Assembly (NCBI GenBank): GCA_030490835.1
Contig: CM059975.1
Coordinates: 51,451,174 to 51,515,173, forward strand
Source: Annona cherimola
Lineage: Eukaryota; Streptophyta; Magnoliopsida; Magnoliales; Annonaceae
DNA length: 64,000 nucleotides
Reading direction: 5' to 3'
How positions within the stretch are numbered: the stretch's first letter is position 1; every line of letters begins with the position of its first letter. Shown in pieces: positions 12,251 through 23,507 of the stretch. Made by a program: the position numbers and the translations under genes. The notes below the pieces were generated by a model. The model worked only from the letters and a program-made list of their open reading frames with translations, ran no database searches and had not been told where the DNA came from.

Positions 12251-12576
12251 CAAATGGACGCACCCAACCCAAGACGTCACATCCCAAGCCTTGCTCCAAG
12301 ATCTTATCGATTGGTAAATGTGAATTATGATTGTTTCCCTAATCACGCGGCGGGTTCTTAGTTGGATCTAGTCCAATTTTTTTTTGTTTCATTCCTTTTA
12401 TCCATCATCATTTCATTTCTTCATATTTTACTTCATTCATCTAACAAGCGACAATACACTTGTAATCAATTGCACATATCAAGTGCGCATTTCATTCATA
12501 ACATCTCAACTTGCTCTTCTACATTAAAGATCCTCTTGACCTAATCATGATATTTTCATTCCATACATACATACAT
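12078..12576. repeat. Head-to-head inverted repeat of two LTR ends
   Basis: The left arm (about 12078-12255) is the reverse complement of the right arm (about 12400-12576): GATTAGGTTAAGAG / CTCTTGACCTAATC, TTTAATGTAGAAGAGCAAG / CTTGCTCTTCTACATTAAAG, TACAAGTGTATTGTCGCTTG / CAAGCGACAATACACTTGTA. Each arm also carries a (GTAT)n or (ATAC)n run. The central ~145 bp is the U5 block of a minus-strand LTR. It could fold into a long hairpin as RNA. Confidence 0.85.
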
Positions 12577-12585
12577 CTTATCATC
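12247..12585 (-). repeat. Truncated minus-strand LTR end
   Basis: Carries the shared U5 block inverted (GACGTCACAT ... CGATTGGTAAATGTGA ... CGCGGCGGGTTCTTAG), but the expected terminal TGTGGCGCC is replaced by 'atggacgcaccc'. The terminus was therefore lost at the junction with the plus-strand LTR body. It ends where the next LTR starts at 12586. Confidence 0.65.
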
Positions 12586-14006
12586 TGTGGTGCCCTAAAC
12601 CGAGGTGCCTAGAAGTCTTACTCCGGGATCATTTTGATTAGTAAACGTGACTCAAGATTGTTGCCTTTATTACACGACAGGATTTTTTTTATATCATCAA
12701 TACATGGAAAATTTTCATCATTCATCCAACATGAAATATATTTCACATATCACAATTATAACCCAAAACTGTTCCATAAATAAAAATATTCATTTTCATC
12801 TCAAAATTATCATCATTGTCTTTACATAAAATTTACATATATAACATTTCATCAAAACTACATACCATTTTACATGCTGCCTTCATCATCTTTTCCTGTC
12901 TGTTGTTGAAAAAGCATGGGTGAGTAATAATACTCAGTAGGCAAGCTATACATAATTTTTCAATTATTTTTATGCATTTCATAAAATGAAAATGTAATTC
13001 ATACATAGCATTCACGACATTCCTTTAGATGCGATGCTAGCTAGGCACCCATCCCATACATGCTCTCATCTCAGGGAGGTCGCCGCCGGCCTGGGCCTAT
13101 ATAAGCAACTTGACGATAGTGAGGGGGACATCCAGTCCGCTTACTACTTCAACTAAGGCCTATTCATCGTGCACATGCTCATTCATATACACATGTCGGC
13201 ATGATATTTGTAAATCATAAGCAATTTCATAAAAAGCATTTAATAAATAATTAAACAAAACGAACTTTAGTTCATGTAAAGCAGTTATAGGTATGGCCAA
13301 CCTTAAATAAATTTCATAAAGACAACAATTTGCAAGCATTTTGAAAATAATTTGCAAAAGATATAACTTGCTTACCTTGTCAGTTGGTGTCCTCGACTTT
13401 TTCTTTTCCTTTTCCTATTCAAGAAAAAAGGATATTTTCATTTCTTTTATTCAAGCTGCTTCCCATGCGTGTTCTATAATATTTGGGCATTATTTCTTTA
13501 TATGGATATTTTTATCCATAGGTTCCTAAAAAATTCCATCCTTATATTTAAATATTAATCTCAAATTTTCTCCAAAATCACTGCAGTAGATACTGTAGCA
13601 AATTACTGTTCATTAGAGGTTACTGTTCACAGAGACGTGGTTACTATTCATGGATTCCAAAAATCGATATTTTTTCCAAAAGTAAAAAATGCCATGACAT
13701 AGCTTATGCTTAGTATATCATAGAAAATTTCATACATTTTGAATTTATCATCATTTACTTGGCGAAAAAAATCATTTTCGCCATATATTAAAAATCAACA
13801 TAAATTCACTTAAGCATAATCCTTAATTCCAAAAATTATGAAATTAATATATCATCATTACAACATCATATTTATCATAATCATACATCCCAAATCATCA
13901 TTTATAAATTTTGGAGCATTATTTTCACATATCATATGCTATCTTCCCGAATACCCTATTTTTTTTTACCCTACTTAACATCCAAAAGAAATTTGGATAG
14001 AAATCA

Positions 14007-15427
14007 TGACGAACTGCATATATGTCTAATTAAATGCTCGTTTTAACGCAAGTATACGTGCCGATCAAGTAATAAAGAGTGAGTAGAGTATCGTTCCCAC
14101 AAGGATTGTGTTAAACGTTAGCACCTTAAATCTCAATTGTCTAAGTGAATTACTAAAATAAATGAGAGTTTGCTTTTAAAGAATTGAATTAAACTAAACA
14201 AAGCAGTAAATGACTAGAGTGGGCTGGATATTACCGAGATTGCCTTGAGATGATTAAGATAGGTGGGAATATGTAGTCATCGAATCATAGCTATGTCATT
14301 TGGTCCTAATTAAGTTAGTTGTGCAGAGATTACTAATCTAGGTTCATTCATATTCATACATGTCTTCCAACACATACAAACCTAACCAAGTTTTAGTTAT
14401 GTGCTATGTTCCTATGCATACAAGTAAAACCAGGTTGATAACTATATAACCTAATCATGATTACACAGGGTTAATAGGTATATTCCTATCCATATTAACA
14501 TGTAACACAACATGAACTAGAATACCTATGCCTTATATATGGATGTTATTCAAATCCCACTTTTCCAAGCATGCATCTAAATATTCGATCAATCCACAAG
14601 GTTGCAAAGCTTGTAAACGCATTAAGCATGATATATAAGGGTAATCTCAAGTAACAAAAGTCACAGCACAACAGTATTATCAATTCAAGCGTAAGAAAAC
14701 CAAATAACATAGACTATGAGTTCAAATCCTACGTATCTCCCAACATAGGAAGGTTCAGCCCATAAACATGACTTCGATTCCCAAAATCAAGTTACAATTA
14801 TCCCAAGTAAGGAGAATAACAAATAGGAAGAGATAGATGAGAAGAGAAGATGAAACTCAATGGATTTACAGTGATAGCTTGGATCTCCACATGCTCTTCT
14901 CTCCTTCCTTGAAGCTTTGGTTTCCTCCTTTTCTCGACATCAACTATTCCCTATTTTTGGTCTCTCCTCTCTGGCCTGTGGAACTCTAGGTTTCTATTTA
15001 TACATAACAGCCTGCGCAGCAAAACCCGTGCGTACGGATGCGTATTGGTGCCTATGCGCCACTAGCCGGCGCCTAGGCACCAACTCTCTGGAGCTGCGTA
15101 ACTTAGAAACCTTTCTGGAAACCTTAGGACTTCATGTCTTGGCGCCTAGGCGCCAACCCCATGCTCCTTCACTTGGCTCTATTTTGCATTCAACTCGCTC
15201 GTGTGCTTGTAATTCTCTGTCCTTCCTGTAAAAATGAATGAAACTAAATAAATGAACTAAAAATGCCTAATTTATACTAAAAATGCATAAAAACTACATA
15301 ATGCTCCTAAAATGCAAAACGAGTAAAAATTTAGCTAAATGGATGCAAACTGAACCTATTATCTTGGACTAACACACAAAAATAGTCTTAAATAGGTCAT
15401 GATAACTCATATTTTTACGAGTTATCA
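14007..15427 (-). repeat. Athila-like 3' LTR
   Basis: 1421 bp, TGACGAACTG ... GAGTTATCA as read on the plus strand. The terminal 28 bp (15400-15427) form a near-perfect inverted repeat (TGATAACTC ... GAGTTATCA). It contains the 18-bp palindrome TTGGCGCCTAGGCGCCAA at 15139-15156 and several shortened versions nearby. The sequence is nearly the same as 20658-21830, its partner LTR. Confidence 0.85.
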
Positions 15428-17830
15428 TGGCCCCAAACTTAAATGTTGCTAGTCCTCGAGCAACACATGCAAACACAATGAATGAATGATTAAATGAATT
15501 TGGACTCTGTCAACTCAACCTGATTCCCATTATACTTCCAACAATCCATCTTTCTATTCAATATGATCAAAAATAATCTAAACTTGAAAAATCATCCATT
15601 TCTCAAAACAGGACATGCATATTCATTTATCATTAGCAAACCAAGTCACATGTACATGATAGTAATCCTAGTACAAAGTGATAATTCAACATGTTAATCT
15701 TCCTCTTGATCAAAAGAAACTTGTTAGAAAATCTATACAAAACAGGTGAACTAAGGTTTAAGCTAAACTGACTAGTTAAAGAACATGGTAATCATTCACT
15801 GGATTCTTTTTTGCCTGATTGCACATTCTTTCCTCCCCCAAACTTATTGCAAAACTCTCCTCACCATATTTCAGGATATTTGGAGATCTATATTTTTTTT
15901 TGGGCTTCCCTCATCATATTTCAGGGTATCTGGGGAAAGTTTTCTTTTCAAAGCGTTCTTATTGTGATTTTCCTTTTCTTTTTTACGTGAACCTTGACAT
16001 TTGTTGATGTCAAGTCTCGGTTACTTAGCTTAGGTCAATCACCCCCTTTTATTGTTCTGATAACTTGGTAGGGATACTGAACATGCAAGAAAATTTTTGT
16101 GAAGTATTACCATTTTCGAGACCATTAATTCCCTTAAAGCACTTGGTTAACATTTGTTTAACTCAATTCTTATCATTTCAGTTGAAAAGATTAGCATGGA
16201 ATTGAATTATAATAATGTACTATGAGATTTAGTCCAATTCTTTCACATGTTACTTGCAAATTTCCTTAACACATAATCCTTAGCCTGAATTTCCAATTTT
16301 TCATGAAATCGATTTCAAGTTAAAGTTTTTCTCAACCTTGCACATATTTCATCAAAATGGATTAAAACAAGATAATTTTCACAGGCGAAATTTGACATGA
16401 TATGCAATCTGAACAAAACATGGAAAACAAACCTACAACCGAGAATTATACACCCCCCTAAACTTGAGAGATGCATTGTCCTCAATGCATGCAACTACAT
16501 GAAACCTATATGATCATAGACCGAGAAATAAATACAAAAAGAATATAAAATGGAAAGGACAGGTACTCCCATATGCGTCTGATGCGGAGGAGTCGTCTTC
16601 GTCGTGCTCACTTTCTTCACCAGGCTGATGTGAAGATTCACCAAAATAGGCTCGAAACTCGGGAGATGTTGATGGAATGGTGGTAAAGCCTTCATATCAA
16701 TCTGTCGGTCCTCCATGAGTCTTCGAAAGTGCACCTCCATAGTCCAATTGGACAACTGTAGAAACCGGGCTTGGGTTGCCATTAGATTCTCTAAGTTGGT
16801 CAGCCTCACATTGGTTGGGAACGGTTGAGAACGACGTCACCAATAGGAAGAAGGAAGAACGAGCAACATAATATTGAAAAGTGCATTGTAAGGTCAAATG
16901 TCCAGGACTCTACATCCCAAATATATTCCATAAAAGCTCTTCTCAGACAATTCAACTCAAATTTCAAGCCATATGATTGATATCACAAGTGCAGTAAACT
17001 CCTCCCCCACTACTTTAAACCCCTAGCCACAACAAAATAATAAAACATCTTGAACCAAAAAGTTACCCACAAGCAACACATCCACATGCCCGCAAATATA
17101 TGAAAAATGCTAAGCACCCACTTGCACGCCTTTTACTTAAAGTAATAAAATAGGTGATATACTAAAAGCAGTAAACAAATTGTGTAGAACTTCAACGGCC
17201 CAAAATATGAAAAATGGAGGATTTTGATATTGAAAATGATATCAACTAACCAAACCATGGTTTTCATCTCGACGGGCTCAAAAAATTCTTTCCGTTGATA
17301 TGTGGTAGCTTCCGTAACTTCTCCGATATCAAAAGTTATGACCAGTTGAATTTGGCATGCTGAAAACTCGTGTTTTGCTATTTTTTTATGCTGGCAGGGG
17401 GTGGTGCTGGGGTGTCAAAAATTGAGGCCTAGGCGCCAACTTGCTGACTCAAAACTTGCAACATGTTATTTCCTTGAAAAAATGGCATCGGGGCGCCGGA
17501 TCAGGGCGCCGGGGCGGCACTTCTTTGATCCCAACTTGTTAGAACATGTTCTTTTGAGAAACTTAGTGCCGGACACCAAAAATTGAGGTCGGGACCTCAC
17601 TCAAACTGCATTGTCTTGTCTTGAATGGTGAATATAAACTTGAAACTCCTTGATTCCATCATTTATCAATTTGAAAGTGGATTGAAAGTCCATATTTGAG
17701 CATGATAATCCTGTCCTTCCTTGCCTTGGGAGATGACTACTTTATTCTTGAAACAAAAATCAAAAAGTGAAATGGGTTGCCTCCCATTCAGCGCTAAATT
17801 TATCGTCTTTAGCCCAATGTTGCATTAAGA
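15428..17830 (-). other. Athila-like 3' untranslated region and polypurine tract
   Basis: No gene seen. In element direction it holds the gag-end motif 'agcgctgaatgggaggcaac' (near 17775-17800), 'gcattgaggacaatgcatct' with 'caagtttaggggggtg' (near 16450-16490), two copies of 'ccctgaaatatg'-like text (near 15865-15935), 'gctcgaggactagcaacatt' and a polypurine tract just before the LTR (15428-15440). The same signposts in the same order occur at 54205-55563. Short reading frames at 16495-16897 show no known motif. Confidence 0.75.
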
Positions 17831-17975
17831 TTAGCCAATTCCTGCTCTATCGAACTTCCTTCCATGCGGATTGTGCACTAGAAGTTCAGCTCTCTTCTTA
17901 GCCTCTTCAAATGGATCTGTTAGCCTCTTTTCTTGAATTTCATAGAGACTATAGAAGAGGTTTTCAGGGTCTTGA

Positions 17976-19723
17976 TGTAAGGACCAGGTATTTTATTTCA
18001 TTTTCATTATAACCCTTCTCTATTTATGAGATAACTTATGAACATGCCAATAGGAGTTTATAATGTTAATGGATGCATAACATATATGAATATAGTATCT
18101 AGGGAACATATAGTGCATATATGCATGTATTATGATCTTAGCACACTGAGTATAAATTTAAATGTGTATGATTAGTGTGTCATTGTTAAGCACTATAACT
18201 ATTTTTCCCTTCGCAGAGGGTCAAGGGGGCAACGCCCCAGGAGAAATTTTTAATTATTAAGTTGTAGGAGCGGGGAATTAAATTACTAATTGCGACTGGA
18301 CCCGACCCGACTCAATGGATTCTATTAGCATAAGCGGCCCGCGCTCTAGGGCTTCATTCCCATTTCGCGCCCGACCGCGTTCTCTTCTCCTCCTCTTCTG
18401 GTTCTTCGCTCCTCTTCTACTTTCTCTTCCACTCAGTTCGAACCACCCGTGATCTCTTGAGGGAAACTATACCAACTACCTTGAAGGTCATAGATCCGAG
18501 TCCAGGAAGCTCCAAGGCTCCGAATTTCTGCAGTCCACATCTAGGGTCGCTGTTTTGGGAGGGATCACGGTCAAGGTAAGTAGATGTCGCCCCTTCTCGA
18601 TTTAGTGATGAAATTTTATGTTAAACACGATGTGAGACTAGAGGGAATGTATATCTTTTAACGACTCCATGGTATTAGGCGTAGAGTTCGTAACAGTTAG
18701 GGTTCATGGGAAATTTACTTTGAATGCGGATTTCTGTGACGTAAAAGACTTCTTAGCAGTTTTTATATTGTTGGAATGTGACGCGAATTGAATTGCCCAA
18801 TCGAGAGTATGACTTTAAGGTTCTTTCATTTCGCACCTATCATGTGTTTGATAAAATGCTTGTGTGACAGATTTATGTGTTGAATCTGAATTGTGTTTAT
18901 GTTGTATGCGTGGTTTGCGACGTGTTTCATTGTCTGTTATATATGATGTGTTATCTCAAATAGTTGGTTGTAAGGGTTGTTCATGGCCCCTGATTTACAT
19001 GGGGAGAGGGTTGTTCATGGCCCCTGATTTACATGGGGAGAGGGTTGTTCATGGCCCTTGATGGACATGAGTAGATGGTTGGTTGTGTTGGTCAATTTGT
19101 GTGTATGGTTATATGCATACGATCTTGAGAGTGGGTATTGGACCCATGTGTATTAGCTTCATCACTATATGAGTATCCATCATTATGCTTATTTCCACTT
19201 TGTGCTAACCACTATCTACTTACTGGGTCTATTTAGACTCATATCATTTGTTATTGTGCTTTTAGATCGCAGGTCAGAAGGGGAACTTAAGGATGGGACA
19301 AGTTGAAGATCAAACATGAGAGACCCTAGCACAATATGTTGATTTCAGTTCTTTTAGATTTGCGCTCTTTTTGATAATCATATATGTAGACAATTATTTA
19401 GGCGGATTCTCTTTGACAACTATAATGTATTTTGTATTTCAGATTGGATTATAATCCTTGTTGATGCACATATGCATGACTATTATATCTGTTTGATGTG
19501 TAAGGAAAATATTTAATGATTTTCTTCTATATGAATGTTCTTATTATATGAAGATGCAAGTATATAAATAGGATTGAATGTTACAGATGGAAATGTTATG
19601 AATATCAGGTCATGTATTCCATATTACCCCTTGTATGTTATGGGGAGATGCTGCCGAATTTTTCTTAGATTATGTAGTACCCCTTGACTAGTTCTTGAGT
19701 AATTCTTGGAATGGGGTGTTACA
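17976..19723 (+). mobile_element. Solo LTR, TSD cttga, inside the Athila-like gag
   Basis: 1748 bp, TGTAAGGACCAGG ... GGGGTGTTACA, flanked by perfect cttga (17971-17975, 19724-19728). Orientation is taken from a CT-rich leader (18370-18440), a splice-donor-like GGTAAGTAG near 18575 and the 'ttttagatcgcaggtcag' block near 19260, which parallel the other plus-strand LTRs. Its middle (18200-18400) is clearly GC-richer than its surroundings. Its first 200 bp are shared with 6459-6660. Confidence 0.85.
18973..19074 (+). repeat. 34-bp tandem repeat, three units
   Basis: Unit AGGGTTGTTCATGGCCCC plus TGATTTACATGGGGAG. The first two copies are identical, and the third (from 19041) is diverged. It lies inside the solo LTR. 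Confidence 0.88.
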
Positions 19724-20633
19724 CTTGAACAAATGATGGCTTCAAGATGTTACTTTCCAAGGCTTTGCATTGATCGATTAAGTCTTGTTGCACCTGAATT
19801 TCAGGAAGACAAATTAGAGGAGTGTTGATATGATAATTTTCAACTTTCTCCACTTTATCAACCTCTATTTCTTCATCAATTTCTTCTTCCACTTTCTGAC
19901 TTTCCATTGGCTTGGCCACTTGTTCAAGAACATGATGAGGTATAGGTTGTTCTATCACATCTATTGATATATCTACATTAGCACTCGGAGTGACTTCACA
20001 GCCCTGTTCCAACTCATCTTCTGCTGAAATTTCTTCTATATGGCCGAAAGACACGTCTTGATGCCGATATTGGAGTGCAGTAGCTAATTGCTCCACCTAT
20101 TTCTGCATGTTCTCATTAAACTGCATTTGACTCTTCATGAATTCCATGAACATATCCTCCAAAGATGAATTGCTTTTAGGTGGTGATGACTCCCTTTCTT
20201 GATGTGCTTGAAATTCCGTTGGCATCATATTTTCTAATTGCGGGTCTCCATAGTTGTCCTGTGCATCATTAAAATGATCAAGATATCCCACAGATGCTAA
20301 GTAATATGCGCATTGAATTGACAAATGTCCCTCGGCTCCGCACAAATCGCAATAAGTTGAATAAAAATTGTTCATATCCTGCATTTGATTGTCAAAATCT
20401 GCAAATTGAGCTGGAGGTGCCCACGTATTGTAATACTCGTGAAAACCCATTGTACTTGGTGTTGAAAATTCTGCATTTGGCCAATGGTAAGCATTTGAAG
20501 CCATTTAAAATTGCAATACAAAGATCCCTTAAATAAAATTTATCAAAAGCAAAGAAAGAAAAAAAAAACTATGTATAATAAATACACATTCACAGAAGAC
20601 AACTGAAATTGTCAGGTACTGAGTTTAAACCAA

Positions 20634-20651
20634 TCCCCGACAACGGCGCCA
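20634..20651 (-). other. Primer binding site, tRNA-Asp type
   Basis: Read on the minus strand it is TGGCGCCGTTGTCGGGGA, six bases inside the 5' LTR end at 20658. This site, complementary to the tRNA-Asp 3' end, is typical of Athila elements, and it fixes which LTR is the 5' one. Confidence 0.85.
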
Positions 20652-21897
20652 AAAACTTGACGAACTACGTATATGTCTAATTAAATGCTCATTTTAACGC
20701 AAGTATACGTGCCAATCAAATAATAAAGAGTGAGTAGAGTATCATTCCCACAAGGATTGTGTTAAATGGATTAGCACCTTAAATCTCAATTGTCTAAGTG
20801 AATTGGTAAAATAAATGAGAGTTTTCTTTTAAAGAATTGAATTAAACTAAACAAAGCAGTAAATGACTAGAGTGGGAAGGATATTGCCGAGATTGCCTTG
20901 AGATGATTAAGATAGGTGGGAATATGTAGTCATCGAATCATAGCTATGTCATTTGGTCCTAATTAAGTTAGTTGTGCAGAGATTACTAATCTAGGTTCAT
21001 TCATATTCATACATGTCTTCCAACACATACAAACCTAACCAAGTTTTAGTTATGTGCTATGTTCCTATGCATACAAGTAAAACCAGGTTGATAACCATAT
21101 AACCTAATCATGATTACACAGGGTTAATAGGTATATTCCTATCCATATTAACATGTAACACAACATGAACTAGAATACCTATGCCTTATATATGGATGTT
21201 ATTCAAATCCCACTTTTCCAAGCATGAATCTGAATATTCGATCAATCCACAAGGTTGCAAAGCTTGTAAATGCATTAAGCATGATATATAAGGGTAATCT
21301 CAAGTAACAAAAGTCACAGCACAACAGTATTATCAATTCAAGCGTAAGAAAACCAAATAACATAGACTATGAGTTCAAATCCTACATATCTCCCAGCATA
21401 GGAAGGTTCAGCCCATAAACATGACTCCGATTCCCATTAAAATCAAGTTACAATTATCCCAAGTAAGGAGAATAACAAATAGGAAGAGATAGATGAGAAG
21501 AGGAGATGAAACTCAATGGATTTGCCGTGATAGCTTGGATCTCCACATGCTCTTCTCTCCTTCCTTAAAGCTTTGGTTTCCTCCTTTTCTCCACAACAAC
21601 TATTCCCTATTTTTGGTCTCTCCTCTCTGGCCTGCGGAACTCTAGGTTTCTATTTAAACATAACAGCCTGCGCAGCAAAACCCACGAGTACGAATGCGTA
21701 TTAGCGCCTAGGCGCCACTAGCCGGTGCCTAGGCGCCAACTCTCTGGAGTTGCGTAACTTAGAAACCTTTCTGGAAATCCTAGGACTTCATGCCTTGGCG
21801 CCTAGACGCCCCTGGAATCAATGTGACTTGTGACTTCAAAAATCTTTAAAACTTTGCTTGTGTGTTGATGAAGTGGCGCTTGGGCGCCACTGGCTAG

Positions 21898-23459
21898 TGT
21901 TGGAAATATGTGGAAAACTAGCTAAATCTATGTTTTGATGATTAAACAAATCAATTTGAGTAAGTCTTGGCTACTAACAAGTTTCTGGAAATGTTTAAGG
22001 AATATTCATTTGAAGAAAATCAAGTATGGAAGCCAAGTCGTATACCAAGTCGACTTCAAGAAGTCAAATCTGTCCAGAGTTGAAAATGGGAGAAGAACAA
22101 GTGAAGTCGCAGGCCAAGTCGACTCCAGGTGCGACTTAGGAAACCAAGTCGCAGACGAAGTCGACTCCAGCATCGACTTCAAGCATCCAGAGTTGAAAAA
22201 GTGGAAACGGACATGACGAAGTCGCAGGCGAAGTCGACTCCAGGTGCGACTTGGGCGAAGTCGCAGACGAGGTCGACTCCAACTTCGACTTGAGGAGTTC
22301 AGACTTGAAGATTGAAGTTTCAATCTTATTCTAAGGATCCATTTGGAATTTATCAAATCCAAATAAGATTCAAAGTTCATTATCAAAAAGCAACTGAAGT
22401 TTCTTGAAGATCAAAAGCTAAGATTCATATTCAAAGTTCAAATAGAGTCTATCAAGTCCAAAGCTAATCTTCAAGCTTATTCCAAATGAAGAAATATCCA
22501 AGTCATGAAGACAAATTTAACAAAGCTCAAGCCAGTTCAAGAAGATCAAGGTGTTCTTGCAAAAGACCACGCCAAGTCGCAACCCAAGTCGACTCCATGA
22601 TCGACTTGAGTTGAGGACTGAAGGCCAAGTCGACCCAGACTCGGACTTGGAAATCTGAAGAACTGAAGTCGCACACGAGGTCGACTCCAGGTGCGACTTG
22701 GAAGCCAAGTCGCAGGCCAAGTCGACTCCACATGCGACTTGGGTCACAACGGTCGGAATTTATTCGAACGTTGGCGCATTAAATGCGCGCCACCTACCCT
22801 CTAACGTTCGGATTCCCTCCAAAATTATAAATATCATGGTGGACGAGGGAAGCAGCTGAGAATCATTAAGTGTGCTTAACTACTACATTCAAGAGCTCAA
22901 AAGAGATCAAGCCACTCAAAGAGGAAGAACTTCACTTCAAGTTGCAAGAGCTATATTTCAGAATCTTCAAAGTCATTACAACAAGTTCTTCTCTGCGCCA
23001 AAACTGCTACTACACAACTGTAAAGTGTAGTTTTCTTATTGTTTCATTTGCTTGTGTTGAACTTGATTTAGTTTGAGGAACTAAGATCAAGTGTAAGCAA
23101 AGTAGTGTGTGATTGGAGTGTAACTCATCACCTACTTGTGCTGTAATTTGTTGATGCCCCCTAGAGTTAGAATCTAGAAGAGAGCAGTGGCTCTAATTGT
23201 ATTGAGAGAATACAATAGTGGAACCCAAGTCACAAGGAGTATGAGCTTGGAAGAGTGGAGTAGGGAGGTTGCCCGAACCACTATAAAAATCTTGTGTGTT
23301 TGATTTATTTATCTGCTCTCTACATTATATTTTCCATTTCGTTTCTTCACAAAGGGGACTAGATTAATCCTGGGTAAAGCTTTTGTTTAAGTTGTAAATT
23401 TTAAATTACCCAATTCACCCCTCCCCTCTTGGGTTTTGCCATCAAACTCGGGACCAACA
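21898..23459 (+). repeat. Sirevirus 5' LTR
   Basis: 1562 bp, TGTTGGAAAT ... GGGACCAACA. It holds about nine copies of a unit of the form AAGTCGACTCC followed by a TGCGACTTGG-like half (22040-22290 and 22575-22745). A TATA-like TTATAAATA (22825-22833) lies below an 'aacggtcgg ... cgaacgttgg' dyad and 'ggcgcattaaatgcgcgcc'. Compared with the 3' LTR it lacks a few bases near 22835 and 23331. Confidence 0.92.
22825..22833 (+). promoter_or_regulatory. LTR TATA-box candidate
   Basis: TTATAAATA at about 0.93 kb into the LTR. Its copy lies at 29753-29761 in the 3' LTR, and a comparable TATATATAG lies at 61022-61030 in the related LTR. Inferred from sequence alone. Confidence 0.5.
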
Positions 23460-23461
23460 AG

Positions 23462-23473
23462 TGGTATCAGAGC
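23462..23473 (+). other. Primer binding site, initiator tRNA-Met
   Basis: TGGTATCAGAGC two bases after the LTR end, complementary to the 3' end of plant initiator tRNA-Met; usual for Ty1/copia. Confidence 0.92.
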
Positions 23474-23507
23474 AGGTCTTTGAGTTAAACCAAAGAGATC
23501 TATTGAT

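Larger units (their letters stand above)
17831..20504 (-). pseudogene. Athila-like short gag, split by a solo LTR
   Basis: Nucleocapsid-type gag that would package element RNA. It starts at the ATG at 20504 (MASNAYHW). A CCHC zinc knuckle, CDLCGAEGHLSIQC, lies at about residues 52-65, followed by SSLEDMFMEFMKSQMQFNEN, then VEQLATALQ and a very acidic tail (EEEIDEEIEVDKVEKVE), all like the region after the gag core in Athila. A TAG at 20095-20097 breaks it after residue 135. The solo LTR 17976-19723 sits between codons; without it and one copy of cttga the frame runs on for about 44 residues (RAELLVHNPHG seen) to a TAA at 17831. The total is about 305 residues, short for an Athila gag and with no pol after it. 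Confidence 0.72.

Noticed and set aside
14917..15231. 104-residue plus-strand frame
   Set aside because: Antisense to the Athila-like LTR across GGCGCC palindromes; no domain and not kept in the sister LTR.
22006..22386. 126-residue minus-strand frame rich in Arg, Ser and Trp (also 28934-29314)
   Set aside because: Its repeats translate the AAGTCGAC units of the LTR; it is a by-product of that array.
21990..22745. CRISPR-like spaced repeats
   Set aside because: Units vary in length and sequence, are inverted in part, lie in both LTRs of a plant retrotransposon, and there are no cas genes.
23462..23473. Possible tRNA gene at TGGTATCAGAGC sites
   Set aside because: Only the primer complement is present, with no cloverleaf or A/B boxes around it.
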